From an uncultured Spirochaetaceae bacterium (lineage in GTDB: Bacteria; Spirochaetota; Spirochaetia; Sphaerochaetales; Sphaerochaetaceae), in the NCBI GenBank assembly GCA_946410375.1, contig CAMKAB010000053.1:1-6268 (forward strand): a DNA stretch of 6,268 bases, read 5' to 3'. A program made the translations under genes and the position numbers. Under the pieces are notes generated by a model that saw only the letters and a list, made by a program, of their open reading frames with translations, was not told the origin of the DNA and did not search any database. Shown one piece after another: positions 1 through 6,135 of the stretch; within the stretch, counting starts at the first letter, position 1; every line of letters starts with the position of its first letter.

Positions 1-182
1 GGTTGCATGAAGGACAATGATTTATGAAATTGCGAACTATTCTTGACGCTAGCTTCTCTTATAAAATCCGTTTTCCACTGCCTGATTAATTCATTATTAA
101 GCAACGTTATACAAAAACTGCTTACGCTTATCACAAACTCTGTATTCTTTATATTATTTGATATTCACTTTCATAACGTCGT
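1..182. other. AT-rich intergenic stretch, no gene seen
   Basis: This stretch lies downstream of the nusB terminator. Open frames here are short and translate to low-complexity hydrophobic sequence with no recognisable domain, so I do not call a gene. Read leftwards on the minus strand there is a TATAAC hexamer (positions 106–111) resembling a -10 box, which could belong to a promoter for a gene beyond the left edge. No matching -35 box sits at the right distance, so I do not annotate it as a promoter. Confidence 0.6.
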
Positions 183-214
183 AAAAAAAGACTGTCGCAT
201 TTCCAGCGACAGTC
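183..214 (-). terminator. Intrinsic terminator after nusB
   Basis: On the minus strand a perfect 9-bp stem, GACTGTCGC paired with GCGACAGTC (positions 206–214 and 190–198), encloses a 7-base loop. It is followed at once by seven T residues (183–189). This is the textbook layout of a Rho-independent terminator. The plus-strand side has no T run, so it acts only for leftward transcripts. It lies 116 bases after the nusB stop codon and most likely ends the transcript carrying the isomerase gene and nusB. Confidence 0.94.
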
Positions 215-330
215 CGCATAAATTATTGCTTTATAAATGAAAATTCCACAACCCGCTCAATTGAGCACAAGCCTGCAAGGCGTTTTTAGGGTTCTTTCAG
301 TTTTCCCTGTCCGAACCCTCGGCGATACGC

Positions 331-780
331 TCAATAAAGCTCAAGTTTTCCCGCTTTGAAATCCCTTACAACAGAGTCCAGAACGCCGTTTATAAACCGG
401 TAGTTTATTTCGGTGCTGTACTCCAAAGACAGCTTTACTCCTTCGTCTATCACAACGTTCGCATCCACGTCCTTGCAGAAGAAAAGCGTGAAAATGCTCA
501 GCCTCAAAATATTTCTATCCACATAGCTGATATTCTCCAAACTTCTCTTTTTGGAATACTTCCCTATTACCTCGTCCAGCGCTTTCAGGTGTTCCAGCGT
601 TCCGTTAATCAGGTAAAGGGCGTAAAGCGTAACCTCGGACTCCAAAGAGGCTTCTTCCTCTTCGCTCTGCCCCGCAAAACCCTCGGTATACGGAAAAGAC
701 GTGTTGCGGATCCTGCCGTTTATATCTAAAGAATAAAGTGTCTGTAATGCAATTCCGCGAGCTTTATGCCTTGTTTTCAT
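331..780 (-). CDS. nusB: Transcription antitermination factor NusB
   Basis: The 149-residue product matches the usual 130–150 residue length of NusB. This small all-helical cytoplasmic protein pairs with ribosomal protein S10 (NusE), binds boxA RNA and helps RNA polymerase read through rRNA operons. The N-terminal helix reads KTRHKARGIALQTLYSLD (residues 2–19), the family's arginine-rich opening followed by A-LQ-LY. The C-terminal part carries the typical YVDRNILRLSIFTL (about 86–99), an INEAVE-like segment VVIDEGVKLSLEYS (109–122), and RFINGVLDSV (128–137). I chose the ATG at 778–780, which has AGGT four bases upstream, because homology begins there. The frame stays open 25 codons further, to a GTG at 853–855, but that extension looks non-homologous and lacks a good ribosome binding site. 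The gene follows the isomerase gene by 89 bases and is probably co-transcribed with it. It ends in TGA. Confidence 0.93.
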   Translation of the reverse strand: MKTRHKARGIALQTLYSLDINGRIRNTSFPYTEGFAGQSEEEEASLESEVTLYALYLINGTLEHLKALDEVIGKYSKKRSLENISYVDRNILRLSIFTLFFCKDVDANVVIDEGVKLSLEYSTEINYRFINGVLDSVVRDFKAGKLELY

Positions 781-869
781 TGCTACCTGTTTTATACCTT
801 GAACAGAAACCCTGCGAAAAACCCGCGATAGCCCCTTCGACATCGCATTTCGCACGTTCCCGAAATCCC

Positions 870-1967
870 TTACTTTCTCAAATCTTTCAAACTCGCTTTG
901 CTCTTCAAATCAGCGATGATTTTCTCGTAAGTTGAAAGATAAACTTCCTGATACTTCACAGACTTTAACTGCTGGGCAATCAAATAACTCACCGTGTAGT
1001 CGGCATTCGGGTTGAACTTATCCGTAAGCGAGAGCATCTTCGGTTCGATTCTGTTCAAGCATTTGAAAATGTGATATCCCTGAGGTCCCTCAATAACCTG
1101 GCTCACTTCTCCGACTTTCAGTTCGAATAACGCTTTAAGGGCATCCGCGCCGAGAGCCGCAATCATATCTTCATCGCTTCTTCTTACCCAATAATCAAGA
1201 TTTCCGCCGGAAGATGCGGATACTCTATCCTCGGAAGAATCCTGAACCGCCTTCTCAAACGTGATTTTACCGCTCTTGATATCCCTGTACACGGCGTCCG
1301 CCACCCTCTTCTGAGCATTCTTGTCTTTTCCGTCGCCGGTTGAGAAGAAAACATGAGCCGGAAGAACATATTCATCACCGGCGAACATCGTTCTGTTTGA
1401 CTCATAGAAACTTTTAATCTCAGCATCCGTGGCCTCAGGAAGGTTGGACAATTTTCCTCCGCTGTATTTCTCAACATACTGCTCAGTCGCCCACTGGGAT
1501 AATAACTCGGCTGCGAAGTCGTTATACGTCATACCGAACTGGGAAAGGAAATTCGTTGCATCTTCATCGGATTTCAACTCATAACCGTAGTTCTGAGCCA
1601 AAACCTGCAACTGATAACTCACATAGGAGTTAAAATCTCCGTTGTAAACATCAATCACCCCGTCCTTTAAATCTTTTTCAATAGCCTGATTTATTAGAGT
1701 CGTACTGATTAAATCATCCAAAACCTCTTCTTCAGACACAGCGTAACCCAGCTGAGAAGAATAATAAGACACCGCTTCGTTAATATCCTGCTGCGTTATT
1801 GTTCGGGTATCATACAACTCAACCCTGTAAACAGGGGTAGCCAGAGTTGAAAGCTCCGTTGAAACAACAGGTCTTGACGAACTCTGAGCAGAAGAGGAAG
1901 CGCTCGCTGCGAAAACGCAGGACAAACAAAGCGTAAACACTACCAATAAAACAGAAATCTTTTTCAT
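870..1967 (-). CDS. Exported parvulin-type peptidyl-prolyl cis-trans isomerase (SurA/PrsA-like)
   Basis: The 365-residue protein is probably a periplasmic or envelope-anchored folding factor that isomerises X-Pro bonds in exported proteins. The N-terminus is a signal peptide: MKK, a hydrophobic core (about 5–16), then CVFA before an Ala/Ser-rich linker (21–31). Cleavage after VFA (residue 20) by signal peptidase I is plausible. Cys17 in CLSC could instead be a loose spirochaetal lipobox. Residues about 40–175 form a helical SurA-N-like chaperone region containing many Gln, Tyr and Asp residues. The parvulin domain spans about 200–305. It has PAHVFFST (203–210, His205 at the place of the family's RHIL histidine), DSSEDRVSASSGGNLDYW (243–260), FELKVGEVSQVIEGPQGYHIF (281–301, with His299), and a helical tail. 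The start has GGAG seven bases upstream. It precedes nusB. I cannot say whether it is an orthologue of SurA, PrsA or PpiD. No strong promoter was found upstream. Confidence 0.88.
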   Translation of the reverse strand: MKKISVLLVVFTLCLSCVFAASASSSAQSSSRPVVSTELSTLATPVYRVELYDTRTITQQDINEAVSYYSSQLGYAVSEEEVLDDLISTTLINQAIEKDLKDGVIDVYNGDFNSYVSYQLQVLAQNYGYELKSDEDATNFLSQFGMTYNDFAAELLSQWATEQYVEKYSGGKLSNLPEATDAEIKSFYESNRTMFAGDEYVLPAHVFFSTGDGKDKNAQKRVADAVYRDIKSGKITFEKAVQDSSEDRVSASSGGNLDYWVRRSDEDMIAALGADALKALFELKVGEVSQVIEGPQGYHIFKCLNRIEPKMLSLTDKFNPNADYTVSYLIAQQLKSVKYQEVYLSTYEKIIADLKSKASLKDLRK

Positions 1968-2585
1968 TTATTTCTCCAAGTGAAAACTTTTTTTAAATTT
2001 ACTCTCTTTTTGTACAATACAAACAATCAAGTTTCCATAACACATGCGGATAACACACAAAACTTCACGAAAACACTTCGGGCAAAACCCGCTAAACAGA
2101 TTTTTATTTGCCTGAAATCATTTTCGTCGCAATAAGATTGATATTACAACCCCGAAACAATTTCGGCATACGTACACATATCAATACGACAGAGCGTACC
2201 GAAACGCCTCAAAATATGCCGAGACATACCCGAAAGGCTTCATCTCACGGCGGTCTGCGCCCGGGCCTTTCAAACACATATCCGAAAGACGTCCGATGCA
2301 ACGCTCCTCATACCCGGAGCACCGCAAAAAAGCCGCCCGCCACGCATACAACGCCGCACATCAGTAATCCCGAAGTTTTCGCCTACACTTCTCACAGTGC
2401 ATAAAAGTACCGCAATTTCTTGCGGCATAAGTAAATAATGAGAAATTTTCAGACACGGAAAAACCATCTGGACAGGTTAAAACAACCGACAAAATCAAAC
2501 GCTGAATTGCGATTGAAAAACCTGTCGGCAAAAAACCGCCCCTCAAACATTCCTGAAATCCGAAAACTTCCCTTCCCGTACGGAA
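1968..2585. other. 618-base gap without a supported protein gene
   Basis: This region separates the secG stop from the start of the isomerase gene. Open frames exist on both strands, but they overlap each other, lack ribosome binding sites and give arginine/proline/threonine- or cysteine-rich translations with no family resemblance. The part from about 2190 to 2390 looks GC-richer than its flanks. Visible structure includes a terminator-like hairpin at 2403–2427, a nested inverted repeat at 2232–2271, and the short inverted repeat CCGAAA/TTTCGG at 2152–2166. The promoter of the isomerase gene must lie here if it is not read through from secG, but I see no convincing -35/-10 pair. No tRNA, tmRNA, SRP RNA or RNase P RNA signature was recognised. 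Confidence 0.6.
2403..2427 (-). terminator. Probable terminator of the gap–pgk–tpiA–secG operon
   Basis: Read on the minus strand, CCGCAA and TTGCGG (2420–2425 and 2410–2415) pair around a GAAA tetraloop. One G·U and one U·A pair extend the stem to 8 bp, and CTTTTAT follows. The stable tetraloop and U-rich tail fit an intrinsic terminator, although the T run is short (four). It lies about 160 bases after the secG stop codon and is the best terminator candidate between secG and the isomerase gene. It might instead be part of a structured RNA. Confidence 0.5.
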
Positions 2586-2921
2586 TTAAGACTGCGAAGT
2601 TACAACAGCCGGAACTTCAGGAGCCGCCTCGCCTTCTACTGGAGCGGAAACCGAAACCGGAGCCGCAGGCGCAACAAGAGACTCTTTAGGAGTCTTATTA
2701 ACAAGAGCCACGAGGATAGCCAGCACAAAGAAACTTACAAGCAAAATCGTGGTAAGTTTATTCATAACCTTATTTGTCTGACCGCCGAAAGCAGAATCGG
2801 AACCGCCTCCGAAAATTCCGCTCAATCCGGTGCTGTTCTCATCCTGAACAGCCACGATAAAAACCAGCGCCAAGCAGATAATAACAAATAAAATCAGCAA
2901 AATCACACTAATAATTGCCAT
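2586..2921 (-). CDS. secG: Preprotein translocase subunit SecG
   Basis: The 111-residue product is the small accessory membrane subunit of the SecYEG channel, which assists SecA-driven protein export. The SecG architecture is clear. Transmembrane helix 1 spans about residues 3–25. A glycine-rich cytoplasmic loop, GLSGIFGGGSDSAFGG (about 32–47), carries the family's GG-S---FGG pattern. Transmembrane helix 2 spans about 57–74. A C-terminal tail rich in Ala, Pro, Val and Glu (80–111) follows; such tails vary among SecG proteins. The ATG has GGAG five to eight bases upstream. The gene lies 60 bases after tpiA, separated by a small hairpin. secG next to tpiA is a widespread bacterial arrangement, which supports both calls. 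It is likely the last gene of the glycolytic operon. Confidence 0.93.
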   Translation of the reverse strand: MAIISVILLILFVIICLALVFIVAVQDENSTGLSGIFGGGSDSAFGGQTNKVMNKLTTILLVSFFVLAILVALVNKTPKESLVAPAAPVSVSAPVEGEAAPEVPAVVTSQS

Positions 2922-2934
2922 ATTCTCTCCATAA

Positions 2935-2955
2935 TTTACGGGAAAAATCCGTAAA
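2935..2955 (-). promoter_or_regulatory. Hairpin in the tpiA–secG junction
   Basis: TTTACGG and CCGTAAA (plus-strand positions 2935–2941 and 2949–2955) form a perfect 7-bp inverted repeat with a 7-base A-rich loop. On the transcript the hairpin ends only a few bases before the GGAG of secG. It has no T run after it, so it is not a classical terminator. It may influence secG translation or mRNA processing. Function is inferred only from its position. Confidence 0.35.
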
Positions 2956-2981
2956 AATTCCGAATTTCTCCCGCATAACTT

Positions 2982-3734
2982 TTAATCAACACAATGTATT
3001 ATAGGTAAGAACTGTTCCAATGTCAAAGATGCACCCCCGACAAGAGCACCGTCTATATCGGGCTGAGCCATAAGTTCCTTAACATTGGCAGGCTTTACAG
3101 AACCACCATACTGAATTATCGTATTTTCTGCAACATCGGAGCCGTAAATATCTTTAACAACTCCTCTGATAAACGCATGAGAAGCCTCGGCATCCGCCGG
3201 AGTAGCCGTTTTTCCGGTGCCGATCGCCCAAACAGGTTCGTAAGCAATGGTAATTTTTTTCATATTTTCCGCGCTTACGCCCGAAAGTCCGACGCTCACC
3301 TGTCTTTTCAGAACATCCTCCAAAGCTCCGGATTCTCTTTCTTCCAACGTCTCTCCGACGCAAAGCACAATATCCATCCCGCTTTCAAGAGCGAAAAGCA
3401 CCTTCGCGTTGATGAACTCGTCAGTCTCTCCGTAGTACTGTCTGCGCTCGCTATGACCTAAAATAACAGTGTTCACACCGATATCTTTCAGCATATCCGC
3501 CGAGACCTCTCCGGTGTACGCGCCGCTCTTATGGTCATTCACATTCTGCGCCGCAACAATCACGTTTGTTCCCTTAACAGCTTTCACTACATCGGGAAGA
3601 CACACGAAAGTCGGAGCAATCATCACTTTAACCTTTGCGTCCGAAGCCTTCTCCGCCAACTCCTTAGCGAAAGACGCCGCCTCAGACGGGGTTTTATTCA
3701 TTTTCCAGTTGCCGGCAATATATAATTTTCTCAT
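2982..3734 (-). CDS. tpiA: Triosephosphate isomerase
   Basis: This cytoplasmic (beta/alpha)8 barrel enzyme interconverts dihydroxyacetone phosphate and glyceraldehyde 3-phosphate, feeding the substrate of the gap product. At 250 residues it is full length. All catalytic elements are present: AGNWKMN (residues 7–13, with Asn9 and Lys11), ILGHSERR (91–98, electrophile His94), AYEPVWAIGTGKTA (164–177, catalytic base Glu166 and the phosphate-gripping loop 6), QYGGSVKP (208–215) and GALVGGASL (229–237). The ATG start has GAGG six bases upstream. That site begins directly after the pgk stop codon, and the two genes are only 10 bases apart, so translational coupling is likely. There is no promoter space of its own. 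Confidence 0.98.
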   Translation of the reverse strand: MRKLYIAGNWKMNKTPSEAASFAKELAEKASDAKVKVMIAPTFVCLPDVVKAVKGTNVIVAAQNVNDHKSGAYTGEVSADMLKDIGVNTVILGHSERRQYYGETDEFINAKVLFALESGMDIVLCVGETLEERESGALEDVLKRQVSVGLSGVSAENMKKITIAYEPVWAIGTGKTATPADAEASHAFIRGVVKDIYGSDVAENTIIQYGGSVKPANVKELMAQPDIDGALVGGASLTLEQFLPIIHCVD

Positions 3735-3744
3735 TCTTTTCCTC

Positions 3745-4938
3745 TTATTTCACAAGAACTGCGATTCCAGGAAGCGTTTTCCCCTCCAGGAATTCAAGAG
3801 AAGCACCGCCGCCTGTGGAAACATGGCTGATCTTGCTTGCAAGACCGAATTTATTGATTGCAGCCACGCTGTCTCCGCCGCCCACAACGGTGATTGCATC
3901 GGACTCTGAGAGAGCCTTCGCAACCTCTTCCGTGCCTTTTGCAAAAGATGCGAACTCAAACACTCCCATAGGACCGTTCCAGACAACCGTTTTCGCGCTC
4001 TTCAAAGCATCGACAACAAGAGCCACCGTCTTTGCGCCGATATCCATACCCATCAGATTCTCGGGAATATCGTAGCCGTCCACATAAACAGGCTTTGCAT
4101 TTTCGTCAAACGCCTCAGCGGCAACATGATCCACCGGAAGAATAACCTTTACGCCCGCACTCTTTGCGGCATCAAGGAACTCACGCGCGGTGTCCAGAAA
4201 ATCCTCTTCAACAAGGCTCTTTCCCACGCTGTGGCCCAAAACGCGAAGGAACGTATACGCCATTCCGCCCCCGATCACAATAGTATCGCACGTTCTGGCA
4301 AGAGACTTCAAAACGGTGATCTTGCTGGAAACTTTAGCTCCTCCGATAATCGCCACAAACGGCTTTTCGGGATTCTCCAAAAGCGGAGCCATGAATTTCA
4401 CCTCTTTTTCAATGAGGAAACCCGCATAGGACGGCAGGAAATGAGCCACTCCCTCCGTTGAAGCATGCGCTCTATGAGCGGTTCCGAAAGCGTCGTTCAC
4501 GTAAACATCGCCGTAGGAGGCAAGAGTCTTTGAATACTCCTCCTTTACAGCGGCGTCCTTGCTTTCATCTCCCGGGTAAAAACGAACGTTCTCCAGGAGA
4601 AGAACTTCTCCGGCTTTAAGGTTCTTTACTTCCTCAGCCACCTCGTTTCCGATTACATCGGAGGCCATCTTCACCGGACGACCGAGCAATTCAGAGAACT
4701 TCTTACACACCGGCTGCAATGAAAATTCCGGCTTTTTCTCTCCTTTCGGTCTGCCCAAATGGCTCATAACAACAAGAGAAGTACCCTCCTGTTCCAGAAT
4801 ATATTTAATTGTAGGAAGGGCAGCCTTGATTCTTGTGTCATCAGTTACGACACCGTCTTTCAAAGGCACATTAAAATCCACCCTGATCAGAACTTTTTTA
4901 TTTTTTAAATCAGCATCACGAATTGTTCTTAATTCCAT
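3745..4938 (-). CDS. pgk: Phosphoglycerate kinase
   Basis: This cytoplasmic glycolytic enzyme transfers phosphate from 1,3-bisphosphoglycerate to ADP, giving ATP and 3-phosphoglycerate. It uses the product of the enzyme encoded just upstream. The 397 residues are the normal bacterial length. N-domain substrate sites are RVDFNVPL (19–26), Arg36, SHLGRPKG (59–66), ENVRFYPGDE (116–125, Arg119) and FGTAHRAHAS (151–160, Arg156). C-domain nucleotide sites are IGGAKVSSKI (198–207), IGGGMAYTFL (222–231), WNGPMGVFEF (320–329), GGGDSVAAI (353–361) and STGGGASLEFLEGKTLPG (374–391). The ATG is preceded by AGGTGG about six bases upstream. It lies 110 bases after gap, and two hairpins occupy that gap. Confidence 0.98.
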   Translation of the reverse strand: MELRTIRDADLKNKKVLIRVDFNVPLKDGVVTDDTRIKAALPTIKYILEQEGTSLVVMSHLGRPKGEKKPEFSLQPVCKKFSELLGRPVKMASDVIGNEVAEEVKNLKAGEVLLLENVRFYPGDESKDAAVKEEYSKTLASYGDVYVNDAFGTAHRAHASTEGVAHFLPSYAGFLIEKEVKFMAPLLENPEKPFVAIIGGAKVSSKITVLKSLARTCDTIVIGGGMAYTFLRVLGHSVGKSLVEEDFLDTAREFLDAAKSAGVKVILPVDHVAAEAFDENAKPVYVDGYDIPENLMGMDIGAKTVALVVDALKSAKTVVWNGPMGVFEFASFAKGTEEVAKALSESDAITVVGGGDSVAAINKFGLASKISHVSTGGGASLEFLEGKTLPGIAVLVK

Positions 4939-4953
4939 ACTTTTCCACCTTTA

Positions 4954-4991
4954 AGGGTTATTATCCGGGCGCGTCCGACCCGAAAAACCCT
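4954..4991 (-). promoter_or_regulatory. Two-tier stem in the pgk leader
   Basis: An outer stem AGGGTT/AACCCT (4954–4959 with 4986–4991) encloses an inner CGGG/CCGG-like stem made of CGGG (4966–4969) and CCCG (4979–4982). It ends just upstream of the pgk ribosome binding site at 4945–4950. Such a leader fold could tune pgk translation or protect a processed transcript end. The inner asymmetry (bulged A/T bases) makes the fold moderately stable at best. Confidence 0.3.
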
Positions 4992-5003
4992 CTTCTGATT
5001 AAA

Positions 5004-5025
5004 CAGGCACGCCTGAGCGTGCCTG
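5004..5025 (-). promoter_or_regulatory. Strong intercistronic hairpin between gap and pgk
   Basis: A perfect 9-bp GC-rich stem, CAGGCACGC with GCGTGCCTG, closes a 4-base loop. It begins 23 bases after the gap stop codon. On the transcript it is followed by TTTAATC, a T run too short for a full terminator. It could act as a partial terminator or as a 3' stabiliser of a processed gap mRNA; either would raise gap expression relative to pgk and tpiA. The structure is seen directly; its role is inferred. Confidence 0.55.
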
Positions 5026-5048
5026 CATACGAATACAAATAAAAACTA

Positions 5049-6056
5049 TTAACCGTTTACTTTCTTCATGTAAGTGATAAGGTCAAGGACCTTGTTTGAG
5101 TAACCGATTTCGTTATCATACCAGGAAACAACCTTTACAAAAGTATCTGTCAAAGCGATACCCGCTTTCGCGTCAAAGATAGAAGTTCTTGTATCGCCAA
5201 GGAAATCGGAAGAAACAACAGCATCTTCTGTGTATCCGAGAATACCCTTAAGCTCGCCTTCGGAAGCAGCCTTCATCGCAGCGCAAATTTCCTCGTACTT
5301 GGCCGGCTTTGCAAGATTCACGGTAAGATCGACAACGGAAACATCAAGAGTCGGAACTCTCATGCTCATACCGGTAAGCTTTCCGTTAAGAGAAGGAATA
5401 ACCTTTCCCACAGCCTTCGCAGCACCCGTTGAAGAAGGAATAATGTTTCCGCTTGCGGCTCTTCCGCCTCTCCAGTCTTTCATTGAAGGACCGTCAACAG
5501 TCTTCTGCGTAGCGGTTGTTGAGTGAACGGTTGTCATAAGACCGTCTGTGATACCCCAGTTATCGTTCAATACCTTTGCGATAGGAGCAAGACAGTTTGT
5601 CGTACAGGAAGCGTTAGAAACAAACTGGGTTCCCTTCACGTAACTCTTCTCGTTTACACCGCAAACAAACATCGGAGTGTCGTCCTTTGAAGGAGCGGAC
5701 ATAACAACATACTTAGCGCCGGCAACAAGGTGAGCCTGAGCCTTTTCCTTTGTAAGGAAGAGACCTGTGGACTCCACAACATACTCCGCACCGACTTCGT
5801 TCCACTTCAAATTAGCAGGATCCTTCTCTGCAGTAACTCTGATCTTCTTTCCGTTCACGATCAGCAGGGAATTCTCCATATCAGCCTCAACAGTACCCTC
5901 AAATGCGCCGTGCATTGTATCGTACTTCAGCATATATGCCATATAATCAACCGGTAAAAGGTCGTTAATTCCTACAATTTCCACATCAGGACGATTCATT
6001 GCCGCCCTGAAAACAAATCTACCGATTCTTCCGAATCCGTTAATACCAACTTTCAT
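5049..6056 (-). CDS. gap: Glyceraldehyde-3-phosphate dehydrogenase, type I, NAD-type
   Basis: This 335-residue cytoplasmic enzyme oxidises and phosphorylates glyceraldehyde 3-phosphate to 1,3-bisphosphoglycerate, reducing NAD+. The Rossmann opening is KVGINGFGRIGRF (residues 2–14). INDL (30–33) contains Asp32, the residue usually linked to NAD preference. The active site is SNASCTTNC (147–155) with nucleophile Cys151, plus His178 in TTVHST. Substrate-site segments are TVDGPSMKDWRGGRAA (186–201) and SSTGAAKAVGKVIP (208–221). RVPTLDVSVVDLTV (233–246) and SWYDNEIGYSNKV (311–323) complete the catalytic domain. I chose the ATG at 6054–6056 because GGAGG lies eight bases upstream and homology begins there. 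The frame continues 29 codons further upstream, but that part is unlike any GAPDH. The gene heads the glycolytic operon. Confidence 0.98.
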   Translation of the reverse strand: MKVGINGFGRIGRFVFRAAMNRPDVEIVGINDLLPVDYMAYMLKYDTMHGAFEGTVEADMENSLLIVNGKKIRVTAEKDPANLKWNEVGAEYVVESTGLFLTKEKAQAHLVAGAKYVVMSAPSKDDTPMFVCGVNEKSYVKGTQFVSNASCTTNCLAPIAKVLNDNWGITDGLMTTVHSTTATQKTVDGPSMKDWRGGRAASGNIIPSSTGAAKAVGKVIPSLNGKLTGMSMRVPTLDVSVVDLTVNLAKPAKYEEICAAMKAASEGELKGILGYTEDAVVSSDFLGDTRTSIFDAKAGIALTDTFVKVVSWYDNEIGYSNKVLDLITYMKKVNG

Positions 6057-6064
6057 AACTATAA

Positions 6065-6069
6065 CCTCC
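6065..6069 (-). promoter_or_regulatory. Ribosome binding site of gap
   Basis: A perfect GGAGG lies eight bases before the ATG at 6056. It decides the start, since an in-frame upstream start at 6143 would give a 29-residue extension without homology. Confidence 0.9.
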
Positions 6070-6100
6070 AAAAAGTTACCAAATAAATAAATCAGAATAC

Positions 6101-6115
6101 TCCCGAACTTCGGGA
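6101..6115. promoter_or_regulatory. Perfect dyad in the gap leader
   Basis: TCCCGAA and TTCGGGA are perfect inverted repeats around one central base, giving a 15-base dyad 45 bases upstream of the gap start codon. In DNA it resembles an operator; in RNA it would form a 6-bp hairpin with a 3-base loop. No T run follows, so it is not a terminator. Its position suggests control of gap, but no regulator is visible in the window. Confidence 0.4.
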
Positions 6116-6135
6116 TTTCTCTTGCCGCGTTTATT

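Noticed and set aside
43..65. TTGACG followed by TATAAA near the left edge, resembling a plus-strand promoter
   Set aside because: The boxes are only about 11 bases apart, too close for a sigma-70 promoter, and no rightward gene follows.
43..240. 65-residue plus-strand open frame at the left edge
   Set aside because: Low-complexity translation with no ribosome binding site, and it runs straight through the nusB terminator hairpin.
271..287. GCCT/AGGC mini-hairpin followed by GTTTTT on the plus strand
   Set aside because: A 4-bp stem with no rightward gene to terminate; treated as chance.
2079..2091. CGGG/CCCG hairpin with an A-rich loop upstream of the isomerase gene
   Set aside because: Only 4 bp and no adjacent T run on either strand, so not a terminator.
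2366..2380. AACTTCGGGATT shared (on opposite strands) between the 618-base gap and the gap leader at 6107–6118
   Set aside because: A 12-base match is expected by chance when both strands of a 6-kb window are compared, and only the gap-leader copy forms a full dyad.
2108..2404. 98-residue plus-strand open frame in the 618-base gap
   Set aside because: Arg/Thr/Pro/His-rich translation without any family resemblance, no ribosome binding site, and competing open frames on the other strand.
2361..2546. Minus-strand frame ending in a CxxC-like MHCEKCRRK segment, considered as a NrdR-like or zinc-ribbon start, with its TGA considered as selenocysteine
   Set aside because: The rest of the frame does not match NrdR, no Shine-Dalgarno site precedes the ATG, and no SECIS-like element was evident; the cysteines are probably chance.
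3469..3909. 146-residue plus-strand open frame across tpiA and pgk
   Set aside because: A shadow of two clearly functional minus-strand enzyme genes.
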